Source of the DNA: Phycisphaerae bacterium
GTDB taxonomy: Bacteria; Planctomycetota; Phycisphaerae; Sedimentisphaerales; Anaerobacaceae
Assembly: GCA_030601845.1 (NCBI GenBank)
Contig: JAUWAY010000015.1
Span: 1 to 57,278 of the forward strand
Length of the DNA: 57,278 bases
Direction: 5' to 3'
Positions 7,363-16,418 of the stretch are shown here, in pieces. The translations under genes and the position numbers were made by a program. Numbering within the stretch: position 1 is the first letter of the stretch; the number at the start of each line of letters is the position of its first letter. Below the pieces are notes generated by a model. That model worked only from the letters and a program-made list of their open reading frames with translations, searched no databases and was not told the DNA's origin.

Positions 7363-8952
7363 ATGCTGAGAAAAAACAGCCCGACAGTTGTCTTGCTCCA
7401 AATACTTGCTATTTGTGTACCTCTTTGTGCTCAGCATCGTCCGGGCCATACTACACGCTTTGGACAATTTGAAAGCAACGCCAAGTATACAGCGAGGAAT
7501 GCTATCGACACCCGGGTGATGAGCACGTTGCGCAAGCAGGGCATCGAGCCCGCGAACCTGTGTTCCGACGGGGTCTTTATCCGGCGTGTGTATCTTGATG
7601 TGATCGGCACGTTGCCTGAGCCGCAGGTGGTTCGTAAATTCTTGCAGGACAGCAGTCCCCGCAAGCGTGCGGTGCTCATTCACGCCCTTTTGAAGCGGGA
7701 TGAGTTTGCCGACTATTGGTCGCTGAAGTGGTGCGATCTGCTGCGGGTCAAGGCGGAGTTTCCCATCAATCTGTGGCCCAATGCGGTGCAGGCATATCAT
7801 CGCTGGATTCACGATTGCCTGGTGGAAAATATGCCTTACGATAGATTTGCCCGCGAGCTGTTGACCTCGAGCGGCAGCAATTTTCGCGTGCCGCAGGTTA
7901 ATTTCTATCGTGCGATTCAAGGCCGGGAACCCTCCGCCATCGCAGGGGCGGTGGCCCTGACTTTTATGGGGGTGCGCCTGGAAGAATGGCCGGAATCCCG
8001 CCGTTCCGGCATGGAGGCTTTTTTCTCGCGCGTGGCGTACAAGAATACGGCCGAATGGAAAGAAGAAATCGTTTATCTGAATTCTGCTAAGACCGAACCT
8101 TTGAATGCCGTTCTGCCGAATGGCGTCGCTGTGCAGATCCAGCCGGGCAAGGAACCCCGCGAGGTCTTTGCCGATTGGTTGACCGCTCCGGAAAACCCGT
8201 GGTTCGCGCGCAATATCGTGAATCGCATCTGGGCCTGGCTGCTGGGCCGCGGAATCATCCACGAACCGGATGACATCCGGCCGGATAATCCTGCCGTCCA
8301 TCCCCAGCTCCTGACCTATCTGGAAAAGGAGCTGGTGAAAGCCAACTACGACCTGCGGCATATTTACCGCCTGATTCTCAATTCCCGCACCTACCAGCAG
8401 TCCTCGATCCCGCGCAGCGACCATCCTGACGCTGAGGCCCTGTTCGCGTATTATCCGGTGCGTCAGCTCGACGCGGAGGTGCTGGTCGATGCCTTGTGTT
8501 GGATTTCCGGAACACGGGAGAGCTATTCAAGTGCCATTCCGGAACCTTTCACCTTCATTCCGGAAGAAAATCGGTCCATTAAGCTGGCGGACGGCAGCAT
8601 CACCAGTCAGTTCCTCGAAATGTTCGGGCGCCCGGCTCGCGATACAGGCCTGGAATCCGAACGCAACAATCAACCCACGGACGCACAGCGGTTGCACCTG
8701 CTGAATTCAACCCATGTTCAAAACAAGATCGAACGCAGCTGGCGGTTGCGCGGATTGGTCAACACTGCCAAGGGGAACCGTCGCACGCTGGTTAGCACGA
8801 TCTATGTGACAATTCTGTCACGCTATCCAACACAGGACGAACTGGCTGCTGCGCAAAAATACTTTCAAACCAAGGGAATGAATCTCAGACAGGCCGCGAA
8901 CGATCTGGTCTGGGCGTTAATCAATACTAAGGAATTTCTATACCGGCATTAA
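7363..8952 (+). CDS. DUF1549/DUF1553 planctomycete exported protein, short form
   Basis: The 529-residue protein has an N-terminal signal peptide (LRKNSPTVVLLQILAICV, cleavage near CAQ). A DUF1549-like region follows (about residues 45-220), with IDTRVMSTLRKQGIEPA, FIRRVYLDVIGTLPEP and a conserved Trp-rich part (WSLKWCDLLRVKAEF). A DUF1553 region follows (about 265-520), with DWLTAPENPWFARNIVNRIW and GRGIIHEPDDIRPDNPA. Most family members are far longer and carry a heme or LamG domain; this one is the compact form. The start at 7363 follows AAGGA by 5 bases; ATGs at 7333 and 7348 lack such a site. These genes are nearly always followed by DUF1501 genes, as here. Their biochemical role is unknown. 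Confidence 0.85.
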   Translation: MLRKNSPTVVLLQILAICVPLCAQHRPGHTTRFGQFESNAKYTARNAIDTRVMSTLRKQGIEPANLCSDGVFIRRVYLDVIGTLPEPQVVRKFLQDSSPRKRAVLIHALLKRDEFADYWSLKWCDLLRVKAEFPINLWPNAVQAYHRWIHDCLVENMPYDRFARELLTSSGSNFRVPQVNFYRAIQGREPSAIAGAVALTFMGVRLEEWPESRRSGMEAFFSRVAYKNTAEWKEEIVYLNSAKTEPLNAVLPNGVAVQIQPGKEPREVFADWLTAPENPWFARNIVNRIWAWLLGRGIIHEPDDIRPDNPAVHPQLLTYLEKELVKANYDLRHIYRLILNSRTYQQSSIPRSDHPDAEALFAYYPVRQLDAEVLVDALCWISGTRESYSSAIPEPFTFIPEENRSIKLADGSITSQFLEMFGRPARDTGLESERNNQPTDAQRLHLLNSTHVQNKIERSWRLRGLVNTAKGNRRTLVSTIYVTILSRYPTQDELAAAQKYFQTKGMNLRQAANDLVWALINTKEFLYRH

Positions 8953-9005
8953 ACTGGTAAGGATGTCGCCCATGCGGACATCCAAAAAAGTAAGGAACCG
9001 GTCTT

Positions 9006-10334
9006 ATGAGCAAGCAAAAAACCAATTCTCCGAACTTTATGACTCGGCGTGAAGCGTTAAAACGGGGACTTCTTGGGACGGCCGGATTGGCACTGATTGG
9101 TCCTTTCAGCCGCCAGGCACGGCCCGCGCCTTTAAGTCCCAGGGCCAGGTCGGTCATACAGATCTGGATGTGGGGCGGCCCGTCCCATCTGGACACCTTC
9201 GATCCCAAGCCGGACGCGGGCTACGACTATTGCGGCTCTTTAGACAAGGCGATCCCCACCAATGTGGACGGCATCCAAATCGGCGAACTGCTGCCGCTGC
9301 TGGCACAGCAGGCCGACAAGTATTCCATCATCCGCAGCATGACCCACGGCATTAACGCGCATGAAACGGCATCCTATATGGTGCAGACCGGGCGTACACC
9401 CGGCCGACTGGTCTATCCCTGTGTTGGGGCAGTCGTGTCGCTGTTCAAGGGATATGAGCATGGTTATAAAGGGCTTGTCCCGCCGTATATTGTGTTGACC
9501 CAGCCTCAGGGGCGTTTTTCCGAAGCAGGTTTTCTGGGGCAGCGATACAAACCGTTCGCCACCGGCGGTGACCCCAATCAGACCCCCTTCGTGGTGGAAG
9601 GAATCGTCGCAAAAGGCATTACCGATAATCGCCAACGCGGCCGACGCAAGCTGCTCCATACTCTCGATTCGCTCGGCAAGGCCATGCCTGAAAACCCTAA
9701 CTTTGAACGACTCGACCGCTGCGAGGAAAATGCCTACGGCATGATATTTGGCGAGGCCCGGAAGCTGTTCGACCTGTCGGAGGAAAAAGACGAAATCCGG
9801 GAACAGTACGGCCGTAACACGTTTGGCCAATCCTGCCTGATGGCGCGCCGGCTGGTCGAACACGGCGTGCCCTACATCACCATCAATTACAAGGGGTGGG
9901 ACACCCACAAACAGCACTTCGAAACCATGCGCCGCAAGCTGCCGGAAATGGACCGGGGCATAGCCACGCTGTTACAGGACCTGACCGACCGTGGTCTGCT
10001 CGACAGCACGATCATATGGTGGAGCGGCGAGTTTGGGCGAGGCCCGAAAATCCAGTGGGACCCGCCCTGGAACGGCGGCCGGTCGCACTACGGCAAATGC
10101 TTCTCCGCTGTGGTTGCCGGCGGAGGGTTCAAGGGCGGTCATGTCATCGGGGCCTCGAACGAAAAGGGCATGGAAGTGACGGAGCGTCCCGTGTATCCGC
10201 AAGACTTAATCGGCAGCATGTACGAGCTGCTGGGCATCGACCCAGATGGCCCGATGCCCAACCCAAGGAATTTGCAGGTTAAGGTTATGCCATCAACAAA
10301 GGAAGGCGGCGGCCGCCTTAGAGAGATTATGTAA
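9006..10334 (+). CDS. DUF1501 family protein (alkaline-phosphatase/sulfatase-like fold), Tat signal
   Basis: The 442-residue protein begins with a Tat-like signal (about residues 14-40, TRREALKRGLLGTAGLALIG). DUF1501 proteins share the alkaline phosphatase superfamily core but their substrates are unknown. Family features visible are WMWGGPSHLDTFDPKPDAG (about 57-75), SMTHGINAHETASYMVQTG, ITINYKGWDTHKQHFE (about 294-309), IIWWSGEFGRGPKIQ (about 335-349) and GGRSHYGKCFSAVVAGGG. The gene follows the DUF1549/DUF1553 gene by 53 bp and precedes the PPC protein by 17 bp, so the three are probably cotranscribed. Confidence 0.88.
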   Translation: MSKQKTNSPNFMTRREALKRGLLGTAGLALIGPFSRQARPAPLSPRARSVIQIWMWGGPSHLDTFDPKPDAGYDYCGSLDKAIPTNVDGIQIGELLPLLAQQADKYSIIRSMTHGINAHETASYMVQTGRTPGRLVYPCVGAVVSLFKGYEHGYKGLVPPYIVLTQPQGRFSEAGFLGQRYKPFATGGDPNQTPFVVEGIVAKGITDNRQRGRRKLLHTLDSLGKAMPENPNFERLDRCEENAYGMIFGEARKLFDLSEEKDEIREQYGRNTFGQSCLMARRLVEHGVPYITINYKGWDTHKQHFETMRRKLPEMDRGIATLLQDLTDRGLLDSTIIWWSGEFGRGPKIQWDPPWNGGRSHYGKCFSAVVAGGGFKGGHVIGASNEKGMEVTERPVYPQDLIGSMYELLGIDPDGPMPNPRNLQVKVMPSTKEGGGRLREIM

Positions 10335-10351
10335 GCCCAAGGAGTAGAAAA

Positions 10352-12754
10352 ATGTCACATATCCGAATACTGTTGTTTGCCGTGTTACTTCTCTGCGTTA
10401 CGATTGCCTGGGGTCAGACGACTATAAATGAGCCGCATATCGGTTACCTTTATCCTGCCGGCGGCCAGAAAGGCACCGTTGTTCAGATTATTGCCGGCGG
10501 ACAGTTCCTTAGAGGTGCAACTAACGTGTACATCTCTGGTGAAGGCGTCAGCGCTAGAGTCGTTCAGTACATCAGACCCATCAGAAATTTGCAGAAAGAA
10601 CAGCGCCAGTTACTACAAAAGCGTCTGAAGGAAGTGCGGGACATGCGATACGCCGAGTTGAGCGGGAAAAGCCGCAGTGGTAGCATGCCCTCTAAGAAAG
10701 AACTCCCAACAAAGGTCGTGGAGAATAAAGACGCTACCAAGACGGAAGAAGTGAAACTGCCGGACCACCAGTTATTATACGACATGGATAATAAAAGCCT
10801 TCGAGAGTTGGCCCATATTACGAGTGTTCTCTTCTTTCCCAGGAACAAGCAACAGCTCAACCGGCAGCTTGCCGAATCGGTGCTGATTGAAATAACCATT
10901 GATTCCGATGCGGCGCCTGGTAACCGGGAACTCCGGCTCGCAAGCAGGACAGGCCTTACTAATCCCATGGTCTTCCAGGTGGGACTGTCTCCGGAAATTC
11001 GTGAACTGGAGCCCAACAACCGGAAAGCTTATCAAGAACTGCCCAACGTGCCGAAGACGATCAAACTACCGAAGGAAAAGCCCCTCGAACTGCCCGTGCT
11101 GCTTAATGGACAAATCATGCCTGGGGACGTCGATCGTTTCCGCTTCCGTGCGCAGCAGGGACAAAAACTTGTGATAGAGGCCCATGCCCGGAGCCTGATC
11201 CCATATCTGGCCGATGCCGTCCCCGGCTGGTTTCAGGCCACGCTGGCCCTCTACGATGACAGGGGCAACGAAGTGGCCTTCGCGGACGATTACCGTTTCA
11301 ATCCCGACCCGGTTCTCTTCTACCAGATTCCCATAGATGGCGAATACGAGCTGGAGATCCGCGATTCCATCTACCGCGGACGGGAGGATTTTGTCTACCG
11401 CATTGCCGTGGGCGAACAACCCTTCATCACGCAGACGTTCCCCCTGGGCGGTAAGGCGGGCGTCAAAACCGTCGCCTCTATCAAGGGCTGGAACCTTCCC
11501 AGGACCCGGTTGCCGTTGGATACCCGACCCGGCGATGACGGCATCCGTCAGACGGCCTACCATAAAGGGAAACAGCCTTCCAATGCCATTCTGTATGCCG
11601 TGGATACACTGCCTGAGTGCAATGAAACCGAATCCAACGACACCACAAAGGACGCGCAACAAATAGACCTGCCGAGGATTATCAACGGCCGCATCGACCG
11701 GCCCAACGATGTCGATGTATTCCAGTTTAAGGGTCGCGCCGGCGATGAAGTGGTGGCCGAAGTCTATAGTCGCCGGTTGAATTCTCCGCTGGACTCACTC
11801 CTGCGGTTGACTGATGCATCGGGTAACGTACTGAAATGGAACGACGATTACGTGATTAAGGATGGTCACCTGCATAGGGATATGATGGGATTGGTTACGC
11901 ACCACGCCGATTCGTATCTACTGGCCGAGTTGCCGAAGAATGGAACTTACTATGTGCATCTGGCCGATGCGCAGCATCACGGAGGCGAGGCATATGGCTA
12001 TCGCCTGCGCGTGGCCCCTAAGGGGGGCGATTTCGCGCTCCGAGTTGTACCATCCAGCATCAGCGTGCGCATCGGGGGCATCGTTCCGGTCTGCGTACAC
12101 GCATTGAGGAAAGATGGGTTCGACGGTGAGATCGAAGTGGTGTTGAAAGATGCGCCTGCCGGTTTCGCGCTCAACGGCGGGCGGATTCCTGCCGGATGCG
12201 ATCGCATCCGTATGACCCTGACGGCGCCCCCTAAGGCGCCTGATAAGCCGGTTGCCTTGCAGCTGGAAGGCCGCGCCCGGATTGGCGGGCAAACGGTCAG
12301 CCATCCGGCTGTTCCCGCAGATGATGTGATGCAGGCATATCTTTACCGACATCTGGTGCCGTCGCAGGAACTGATGGTTGTTGTCCAAAAATCCAAATGG
12401 CGTGTTCCCCCCGTTGAAATCGCCGGTCGCAGCCCCGTCCGGATTCCCGCGGGCGGTACAGCCCAGGTACGGATTAAAACCCGGAAAAGATCGGTACTTA
12501 AGGAAATCCAGCTGGAACTCAATGAACCGCCTGAAGGAGTAAGCCTTCACGATGTGAAAGTTACGCCCGAAGGCCTGGCATTCCGGCTGAAGGCCGATCA
12601 GGATACCATCAAAAGCGGTTTCGTGGACAACCTGATTGTTGAGGCCTTCAGGGAGTTTACACCCAAACAGCAAGAAGGCAAACCGGCCCCTCAGAAACAG
12701 CGCTATTCGATGGGGGTTTTCCCTGCCATCCCCATTGAAATCGTGCAGCGATAA
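10352..12754 (+). CDS. Large exported protein with PPC (pre-peptidase C-terminal) repeats
   Basis: The 800-residue protein starts after the strong site AAGGAG. A signal peptide is clear (HIRILLFAVLLLCVTIAWG, cleavage near GQT). Residues about 28-70 look like an IPT/TIG-type beta domain (YLYPAGGQKGTVVQIIAGGQ). Residues about 75-150 are highly charged and probably helical. Two PPC-like beta-sandwich modules follow: about 245-350 (LNGQIMPGDVDRFRFRAQQG, then LALYDDRGNEVAFADDY) and about 440-555 (INGRIDRPNDVDVFQFKGRA, then LLRLTDASGNVLKWNDDY). The C-terminal 230 residues are beta-rich. Proteins of this type lie next to DUF1549/DUF1501 genes in planctomycetes and are thought to be periplasmic or surface proteins. 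The function is unproven. Confidence 0.8.
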   Translation: MSHIRILLFAVLLLCVTIAWGQTTINEPHIGYLYPAGGQKGTVVQIIAGGQFLRGATNVYISGEGVSARVVQYIRPIRNLQKEQRQLLQKRLKEVRDMRYAELSGKSRSGSMPSKKELPTKVVENKDATKTEEVKLPDHQLLYDMDNKSLRELAHITSVLFFPRNKQQLNRQLAESVLIEITIDSDAAPGNRELRLASRTGLTNPMVFQVGLSPEIRELEPNNRKAYQELPNVPKTIKLPKEKPLELPVLLNGQIMPGDVDRFRFRAQQGQKLVIEAHARSLIPYLADAVPGWFQATLALYDDRGNEVAFADDYRFNPDPVLFYQIPIDGEYELEIRDSIYRGREDFVYRIAVGEQPFITQTFPLGGKAGVKTVASIKGWNLPRTRLPLDTRPGDDGIRQTAYHKGKQPSNAILYAVDTLPECNETESNDTTKDAQQIDLPRIINGRIDRPNDVDVFQFKGRAGDEVVAEVYSRRLNSPLDSLLRLTDASGNVLKWNDDYVIKDGHLHRDMMGLVTHHADSYLLAELPKNGTYYVHLADAQHHGGEAYGYRLRVAPKGGDFALRVVPSSISVRIGGIVPVCVHALRKDGFDGEIEVVLKDAPAGFALNGGRIPAGCDRIRMTLTAPPKAPDKPVALQLEGRARIGGQTVSHPAVPADDVMQAYLYRHLVPSQELMVVVQKSKWRVPPVEIAGRSPVRIPAGGTAQVRIKTRKRSVLKEIQLELNEPPEGVSLHDVKVTPEGLAFRLKADQDTIKSGFVDNLIVEAFREFTPKQQEGKPAPQKQRYSMGVFPAIPIEIVQR

Positions 12755-12831
12755 GCATTTCAGAAACGCCGGGGCTGTTGAAAGAGTGTAGGTTTGACCC
12801 CGTAAGACTTCCCTAGAAGTGAGAACGGCCA

Positions 12832-12928
12832 CTATTTCAAAGAGTTTCTCGGAACTCTCTTCGCCGCCGCGGACCTTGTCGTATTCGATGGTAATGAGCT
12901 TGCCACCGGTTTCGCGCAGACCCCGGGC
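12832..12928 (-). pseudogene. Possible fragment of a SAM-dependent O-methyltransferase
   Basis: On the minus strand, directly after a stop, one frame reads ARGLRETGGKLITIEYDK. This resembles the second strand and acidic loop of class I O-methyltransferases (ALRETGG-L-TIE-D). About 30 residues are left and there is neither a start nor flanking motifs. If real it is a decayed remnant in a 370-base non-coding stretch. The identification rests on a short motif and is tentative. Confidence 0.25.
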
Positions 12929-12983
12929 TCAAGAGTGCGGATTCAGCGTAGTGCGAGGGAAGAGGCCAATAAGGAGTTTTGAT

Positions 12984-13013
12984 TTGACAAGAATGGGCTT
13001 TTTTTGTTATTCT
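12984..13013 (+). promoter_or_regulatory. Sigma-70-type promoter upstream of the sulfatase array
   Basis: A perfect TTGACA (12984-12989) and TATTCT (13008-13013) are spaced by 18 bp that include a run of seven T. The first sulfatase start is 112 bases downstream. It is the best promoter-like sequence seen before the array and probably drives at least the first genes. Confidence 0.5.
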
Positions 13014-13124
13014 ATAGTTTGAAAACGGTACCGAATACGGGATACGGCCCCAGGGTCAATTAGAACAGAAATGCAAATGTGAGCAAGGGTGGCAAAAGGG
13101 CGAATAAGAGAAATGGAGAATATT

Positions 13125-14660
13125 ATGAATCCCGTTAGAAATTCCAATAGTAGTAAGAATAAAAATATGAGAAAAGAACCATATATTTCTAACGGGATGA
13201 ATCGACGTGAATTTTTGAAAACTCTCTGTCTTTCCGGCCTGTCGACCGCAGGCGGGGCAGCACTGGGATTTCCATCTGTAGTAAGTGGCAGGGCCAAAGG
13301 ACAGAAAAAACCGAATATCATTTTCATCATAACCGACCAGCAGCATGCGGGCATGATGAGTTGTGCGGGTAACCCATATCTGAAGACCCCCGCGATGGAC
13401 AGACTGGCCGCATCGGGCATTCGCTTTGAGATGGCCTACACGGCGAACCCCGTTTGTCTACCCGCGCGGTTCAGTTTCTTCACCGGCCGCATGCCCAGTG
13501 CAGTGGGAATCGGACAAAACGGGGATGGCAAGAAGGGTGTCCCCAAAGAGATCGCCGCCCAGGCAATGGGCTGGCTGTTCAGGGACGTGGGATACGAAAC
13601 CGTATATGGTGGAAAGGTTCACCTGCCGAAGGGCATGAAACTGGACGACATCGGGTTCAGGAACCTCACCGGGGATCCGCGAGAGAAACTCGCCGATGCC
13701 TGTGTGCAGTTCATCAAGCAGCCTCACGAGAAGCCATTCCTCATGGTCGCTTCGTTCATCAATCCTCACGACATCTGTTACATGGCCATCAACGACCATC
13801 ACCGCTCTCAAGGACAGCCGCTTGTTGACAGCGTCGCGTCGAAGATATGCGAGGGCCTGCTTGATGAACCGAGGAAAAACCTTAAAGAGTTCGTCGATAA
13901 GTATTGCCCGCCGTTGCCCCACAACCACGATGTGCCCGAGCTCGAACCGGAGTGCATTACAGAGAAGTACCTGAAGGAGCGCATGTTCAGATGGTATGCC
14001 CGCGAGAAGTGGTCACCGGAGATATGGCGGCTCCACCGATGGGCCTACTGCCGCCTGACCGAAATGGTCGATGCGAAGGTTGGCAAGGTGCTCGACTCCG
14101 TCCGCGATGCGGACATCGAAGACAACACGCTCATCGTCTTCACCAGCGACCACGGCGACCACGACTCGGCCCACCGCCTGGAGCACAAATCGCTCCTCTA
14201 CGAAGAAGCCGCCCGCATCCCATTCATTATGAGCTACAAGGGTGTCGTCGGCGCTGATGCTGTGGACAACACACATCTGGTCTCCAATGGCCTGGACCTT
14301 TTGCCCACACTTTGCGACTATGCCGGCATTACCCCGCCCAAAGATATCCCTGGCACGAGTATTCGGCCCCTGGCCGAGGGCAAACCAGTACCCTCTTGGC
14401 GTGACCACCTGGTCGTTGAGAGCCAGAACGGCCGGATGGTCCGCACGGAGCGCTTCAAATACAACGTCTACGACTCCGGCCGCCAACGTGAGCAACTTAT
14501 CGACCTGCAAAACGATCCCGGCGAGATGAAGAACCTGGTCTATGATGCCAAGACAAAGGGGGTTCTCGAGCAGCACAGGGCGCTCCTTGCGAAATGGGTG
14601 GAGCGAGCCGGGGACGAGATCGGAAAGGAATACATCGTCCAGGAGGCGAGTGTGGAATGA
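13125..14660 (+). CDS. Sulfatase 1, Tat-exported, with palindromic element at the start codon
   Basis: Alkaline-phosphatase-superfamily sulfatases hydrolyse sulfate esters using a formylglycine made from Cys or Ser. The 511-residue protein has the core start KKPNIIFIITDQQHAG (about 61-76), active-site loop CLPAR at about residue 111 (CxPxR with Ala in place of Ser), and the metal site VFTSDHGDHDS near 340. Cys points to formylglycine formation by FGE or an anaerobic maturase, not encoded here. GGAG 6 bases before 13125 supports that ATG. A second ATG at 13199 restores the usual NRREFLK Tat start. Between them a 68-bp palindrome adds 24 residues. Apart from NRREFLK this N-terminus differs from the other eight sulfatases. 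Confidence 0.85.
   Translation: MNPVRNSNSSKNKNMRKEPYISNGMNRREFLKTLCLSGLSTAGGAALGFPSVVSGRAKGQKKPNIIFIITDQQHAGMMSCAGNPYLKTPAMDRLAASGIRFEMAYTANPVCLPARFSFFTGRMPSAVGIGQNGDGKKGVPKEIAAQAMGWLFRDVGYETVYGGKVHLPKGMKLDDIGFRNLTGDPREKLADACVQFIKQPHEKPFLMVASFINPHDICYMAINDHHRSQGQPLVDSVASKICEGLLDEPRKNLKEFVDKYCPPLPHNHDVPELEPECITEKYLKERMFRWYAREKWSPEIWRLHRWAYCRLTEMVDAKVGKVLDSVRDADIEDNTLIVFTSDHGDHDSAHRLEHKSLLYEEAARIPFIMSYKGVVGADAVDNTHLVSNGLDLLPTLCDYAGITPPKDIPGTSIRPLAEGKPVPSWRDHLVVESQNGRMVRTERFKYNVYDSGRQREQLIDLQNDPGEMKNLVYDAKTKGVLEQHRALLAKWVERAGDEIGKEYIVQEASVE
13130..13197. repeat. In-frame palindromic element, copy 1 (68 bp), between TGAA direct repeats
   Basis: The element has perfect inverted ends (ATCCCGTTAGAAAT at 13129-13142 with ATTTCTAACGGGAT at 13185-13198) and a 42-base AT-rich interior. 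It is flanked by TGAA at 13126-13129 and 13198-13201. Removing the element and one TGAA leaves ATTATGAATCGACG, exactly the arrangement of the element-free sulfatase at 16419. Element plus duplication is 72 bp, so the frame is preserved. The interior is identical to copy 3 at 19453. Confidence 0.85.
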
Positions 14661-14712
14661 GACCAAGGCCGAACTGACCCGGCTGAGAGAACAGCTCGGC
14701 GATACGGAATAG
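14650..14712 (+). pseudogene. Stranded C-terminal tail of a deleted sulfatase
   Basis: Overlapping the end of sulfatase 1 in another frame, this stretch reads NETKAELTRLREQLGDTE then stop. The intact sulfatase 3 ends SEMKAELSRLREHLGDTE then stop (17831-17885). The DNA and the following spacer are also similar. The simplest explanation is recombination between sulfatase copies that left only the last codons of a sulfatase-3-like gene. Confidence 0.75.
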
Positions 14713-14775
14713 AAGTGATATATCGGAACAGATGGATTTGCGCGAGCAATACTTAAAAGTGCATGGAGAATACAA

Positions 14776-16329
14776 ATGAATCCCGTTAGAAATTCCAATA
14801 GTGATAAGAATAAAAATATGGGACAAGAACCAGATATTTCTAACGGGATGAACCGTCGTGATTTTTTGAAGAAATCTATAGCGGTTGGGGCAGGGGGGTT
14901 TGTGTTATCGAACCAGGCCTTAGAAGTCCATATCGGTGTCAAGCGGCCCAATATCATCTTTATTATATCGGACGAGCACAACGCGGGGGTGCTGGGCTGC
15001 TCTGGCAACGACATTGTCCACACGCCGCATCTGGACGAGCTGGCCCGGCGGGGCGTTACCTTCGAGAGCTGCTACTGCAATTCGCCATTGTGCGTCCCCT
15101 CGCGTCTGTCGTTCACGTCGGGTAAATACATCTCGCGGGTGGGCGCCTGGAACAACAATTGCTGGCTGCCGAGTGAGGATTACCCATCGCTGCCGCGTAT
15201 CCTAAACGCGGTCGGCTATGAGTCGTTCCTCTGCGGCAAGATGCACTACGACCGCACCCGCCGCTACGGGTTCACGGAAATCGGCGGCAATATGAACAAC
15301 GGCTACAAGAAGGGAACGGGAAGCCGCCGGGCAGCAGACAACCTCACTCCCAGGGAAGGGATGAGTAGTCGCTTCGACAATTTTCACACGGGGGATGATT
15401 CCGGTGTTATGACTCACGACCGAAACGTGACAGCGGGGACGATAGATTTTCTGAAGAATCGCAAGGCCTCCGATAGGCCGTTTTTCTTGATAGCCGGCTA
15501 CGTTGCCCCGCATTTTCCTCTAATTGTGCCTGAGGAGTACTGGCAGCTGTATGAAGGCAAGGTGCCGATGCCCGTGATTCCCGCCGGGCATCTCGAATCG
15601 CAGGTCCTGAACTGGCAACATCTCCGCATCGGCTTTAACGTCGAGGATGCGCCTGACGATATCGTGCAGAAAGGCCGTGAACTCTATTACGGCCTGACAC
15701 AGTGGGTGGACGAAGAGATAGGCAAGGTCCTGAAGACCCTGGAGGACAGCGAAGTGGCCGACAGTACGGTCGTGATTTATACCACCGACCATGGCGAGAA
15801 CATAGGCGAGCACGGGCTGTGGTGGAAGAACTGCATGTACGAGCACGCCAGCCGCGTGCCGCTGATTGTCAGTTGGCCCGCGCGCTGGAAGGGCAGCCAG
15901 CGACGAACGAAGGCGTGCTCTCTGGTGGATGTGGTACAGACAATCGCTGAACTTGGCGGGGCCAAGGTACCCTACGACTGGAACGGCGACTCAATGGTTG
16001 AGTGGCTGGATAACCCTGAGAGCGGGTGGAAGGACTGGGCTGTGAGCGAATACTACGCCCACAACATCGCCTCCGGCAATGCAATGCTGCGCATGGGCAA
16101 GTACAAGTATGTGTACCACACCCCGGCTGATGAGCAGCACCTGGCCGAGCGGGAACTGTATGACCTGAGCGAGGACCCGGGTGAGTTCAACAACCTGGCC
16201 GGTAACCCGGAGCACAGCGACCGGATCGCTGCAATGCACACCTTTCTGGCGAATGAACTCGGCGAGAATCCGGATGAAACCGAGCAGCGCTGCCGTGCTG
16301 ACTACGCCACCGGGTACTCGCGTGACTAA
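14776..16329 (+). CDS. Sulfatase 2, Tat-exported, with palindromic element at the start codon
   Basis: The 517-residue sulfatase has the core start KRPNIIFIISDEHNAG (about 56-71), formylglycine site CVPSR at about residue 106 (canonical CxPSR), a GKMHYD motif near 155 and the metal site YTTDHGENIGEHG near 335-347. The DEH-type core start and SDEHNAG suggest a choline-sulfatase-like or glycan exo-sulfatase subgroup; the substrate is unknown. The ATG at 14776 precedes the 68-bp element. The original Tat start (NRRDFLKKSIAVGAGGFVLS) resumes at 14850. It follows sulfatase 1 by 115 bp, which include the stranded tail. Confidence 0.86.
   Translation: MNPVRNSNSDKNKNMGQEPDISNGMNRRDFLKKSIAVGAGGFVLSNQALEVHIGVKRPNIIFIISDEHNAGVLGCSGNDIVHTPHLDELARRGVTFESCYCNSPLCVPSRLSFTSGKYISRVGAWNNNCWLPSEDYPSLPRILNAVGYESFLCGKMHYDRTRRYGFTEIGGNMNNGYKKGTGSRRAADNLTPREGMSSRFDNFHTGDDSGVMTHDRNVTAGTIDFLKNRKASDRPFFLIAGYVAPHFPLIVPEEYWQLYEGKVPMPVIPAGHLESQVLNWQHLRIGFNVEDAPDDIVQKGRELYYGLTQWVDEEIGKVLKTLEDSEVADSTVVIYTTDHGENIGEHGLWWKNCMYEHASRVPLIVSWPARWKGSQRRTKACSLVDVVQTIAELGGAKVPYDWNGDSMVEWLDNPESGWKDWAVSEYYAHNIASGNAMLRMGKYKYVYHTPADEQHLAERELYDLSEDPGEFNNLAGNPEHSDRIAAMHTFLANELGENPDETEQRCRADYATGYSRD
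14781..14848. repeat. In-frame palindromic element, copy 2 (68 bp)
   Basis: It has the same ends and length as copy 1, with TGAA at 14777-14780 and 14849-14852. The interior differs from copy 1 at a few bases (GTGATAAG for GTAGTAAG, GGGACAAG for GAGAAAAG, CCAGAT for CCATAT). It adds 24 codons upstream of the Tat motif of sulfatase 2. Confidence 0.85.
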
Positions 16330-16418
16330 AATAATGAAAATAGTAACAACAGCAAAAGGAAAGGCAAAAAAACAGGAAAAGAAATGGAAAGAACGGAAAA
16401 GAGAGATGAGAAGTTATT

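Noticed and set aside
7138..8424. Long minus-strand open frame opposite the DUF1549/DUF1553 gene
   Set aside because: It is a complement shadow in GC-rich codons; the plus-strand frame carries the signal peptide, the ribosome binding site and family motifs.
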